From Wuchereria bancrofti (taxonomy: Eukaryota; Nematoda; Chromadorea; Rhabditida; Onchocercidae), in the NCBI GenBank assembly GCA_005281725.1, contig SSBO01000013.1, forward strand, positions 181,100 through 245,099: 64,000 nucleotides of DNA. The letters run 5' to 3'. Every line of letters begins with the position of its first letter. Positions within the stretch are counted from its first letter, which is position 1. The notes beneath the pieces were generated by a model. That model made no database searches, was not told the origin of the DNA, and saw nothing but the letters and a program-made list of their open reading frames with translations. A program made the position numbers and the translations under genes. Shown piece after piece: positions 63,983-64,000 of the stretch.

Positions 63983-64000
63983 CTAAAAAAGTTCTAGTGA

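Overview
This is a very AT-rich, intron-rich animal sequence. Every gene I could assemble is made of short exons joined by GT-AG introns whose acceptors look like T-runs followed by TTTCAG or TTTTAG. Gene content points to a nematode: a TTX-3/apterous-class LIM-homeobox gene, a LAF-1/DDX3-family helicase, a secreted EndoU ribonuclease, two nematode-looking secreted proteins of no known family, and two low-complexity proteins behind a short hydrophobic leader. Long introns, large gene-free spacers, extreme A+T and many AAT microsatellites fit a filarial-type parasitic nematode, but the species cannot be named from the window alone. All exon models below were built by hand from reading frame, splice phase and family conservation.

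Layout, left to right. 0.2-4.6 kb (+): a complete EndoU-type endoribonuclease with a signal peptide; its 2-kb sixth intron has odd composition and a coding-like 15-bp repeat. 8.5-10.7 and 12.7-18.7 kb (+): two secreted proteins that appear to be diverged paralogues; the second holds a tRNA-Leu(TAA) in an intron on the opposite strand. 20.2-24.0 kb (+): a complete ER class I alpha-1,2-mannosidase (GH47). 26.8-28.4 kb (+): a small four-helix membrane protein, start uncertain. 29.9-31.8 and 33.2-35.7 kb (+): a Lys/Glu-rich protein and a Gly-rich repeat protein, each behind a similar hydrophobic leader ending in Cys and KKT. 40.3-45.2 kb (+): the TTX-3-like LIM-homeobox gene. 46.6-51.3 kb (-): a DDX3-family DEAD-box helicase with almost no N-terminal tail. 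53.5-54.8 kb (-): mitochondrial fission process protein 1 (MTFP1/MTP18). 57.7 kb to the right edge (-): an LSD2/KDM1B-type flavin histone demethylase, 5' end outside the window, with an intron-containing tRNA-Tyr(GTA) inside one of its introns on the same strand.

The genes do not form a pathway or an operon that I can recognise. The left block is all on the plus strand, the right block all on the minus strand, and the two converge between the LIM-homeobox gene and the helicase. The most distinctive signal is structural. In three genes a splice junction has been tandemly copied into the neighbouring intron. In two of these a copy keeps the reading frame, so it could serve as an alternative acceptor or a microexon. 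Perfect palindromes (40 bp; 19-bp and 15-bp arms) and many short tandem duplications also occur in introns and spacers.
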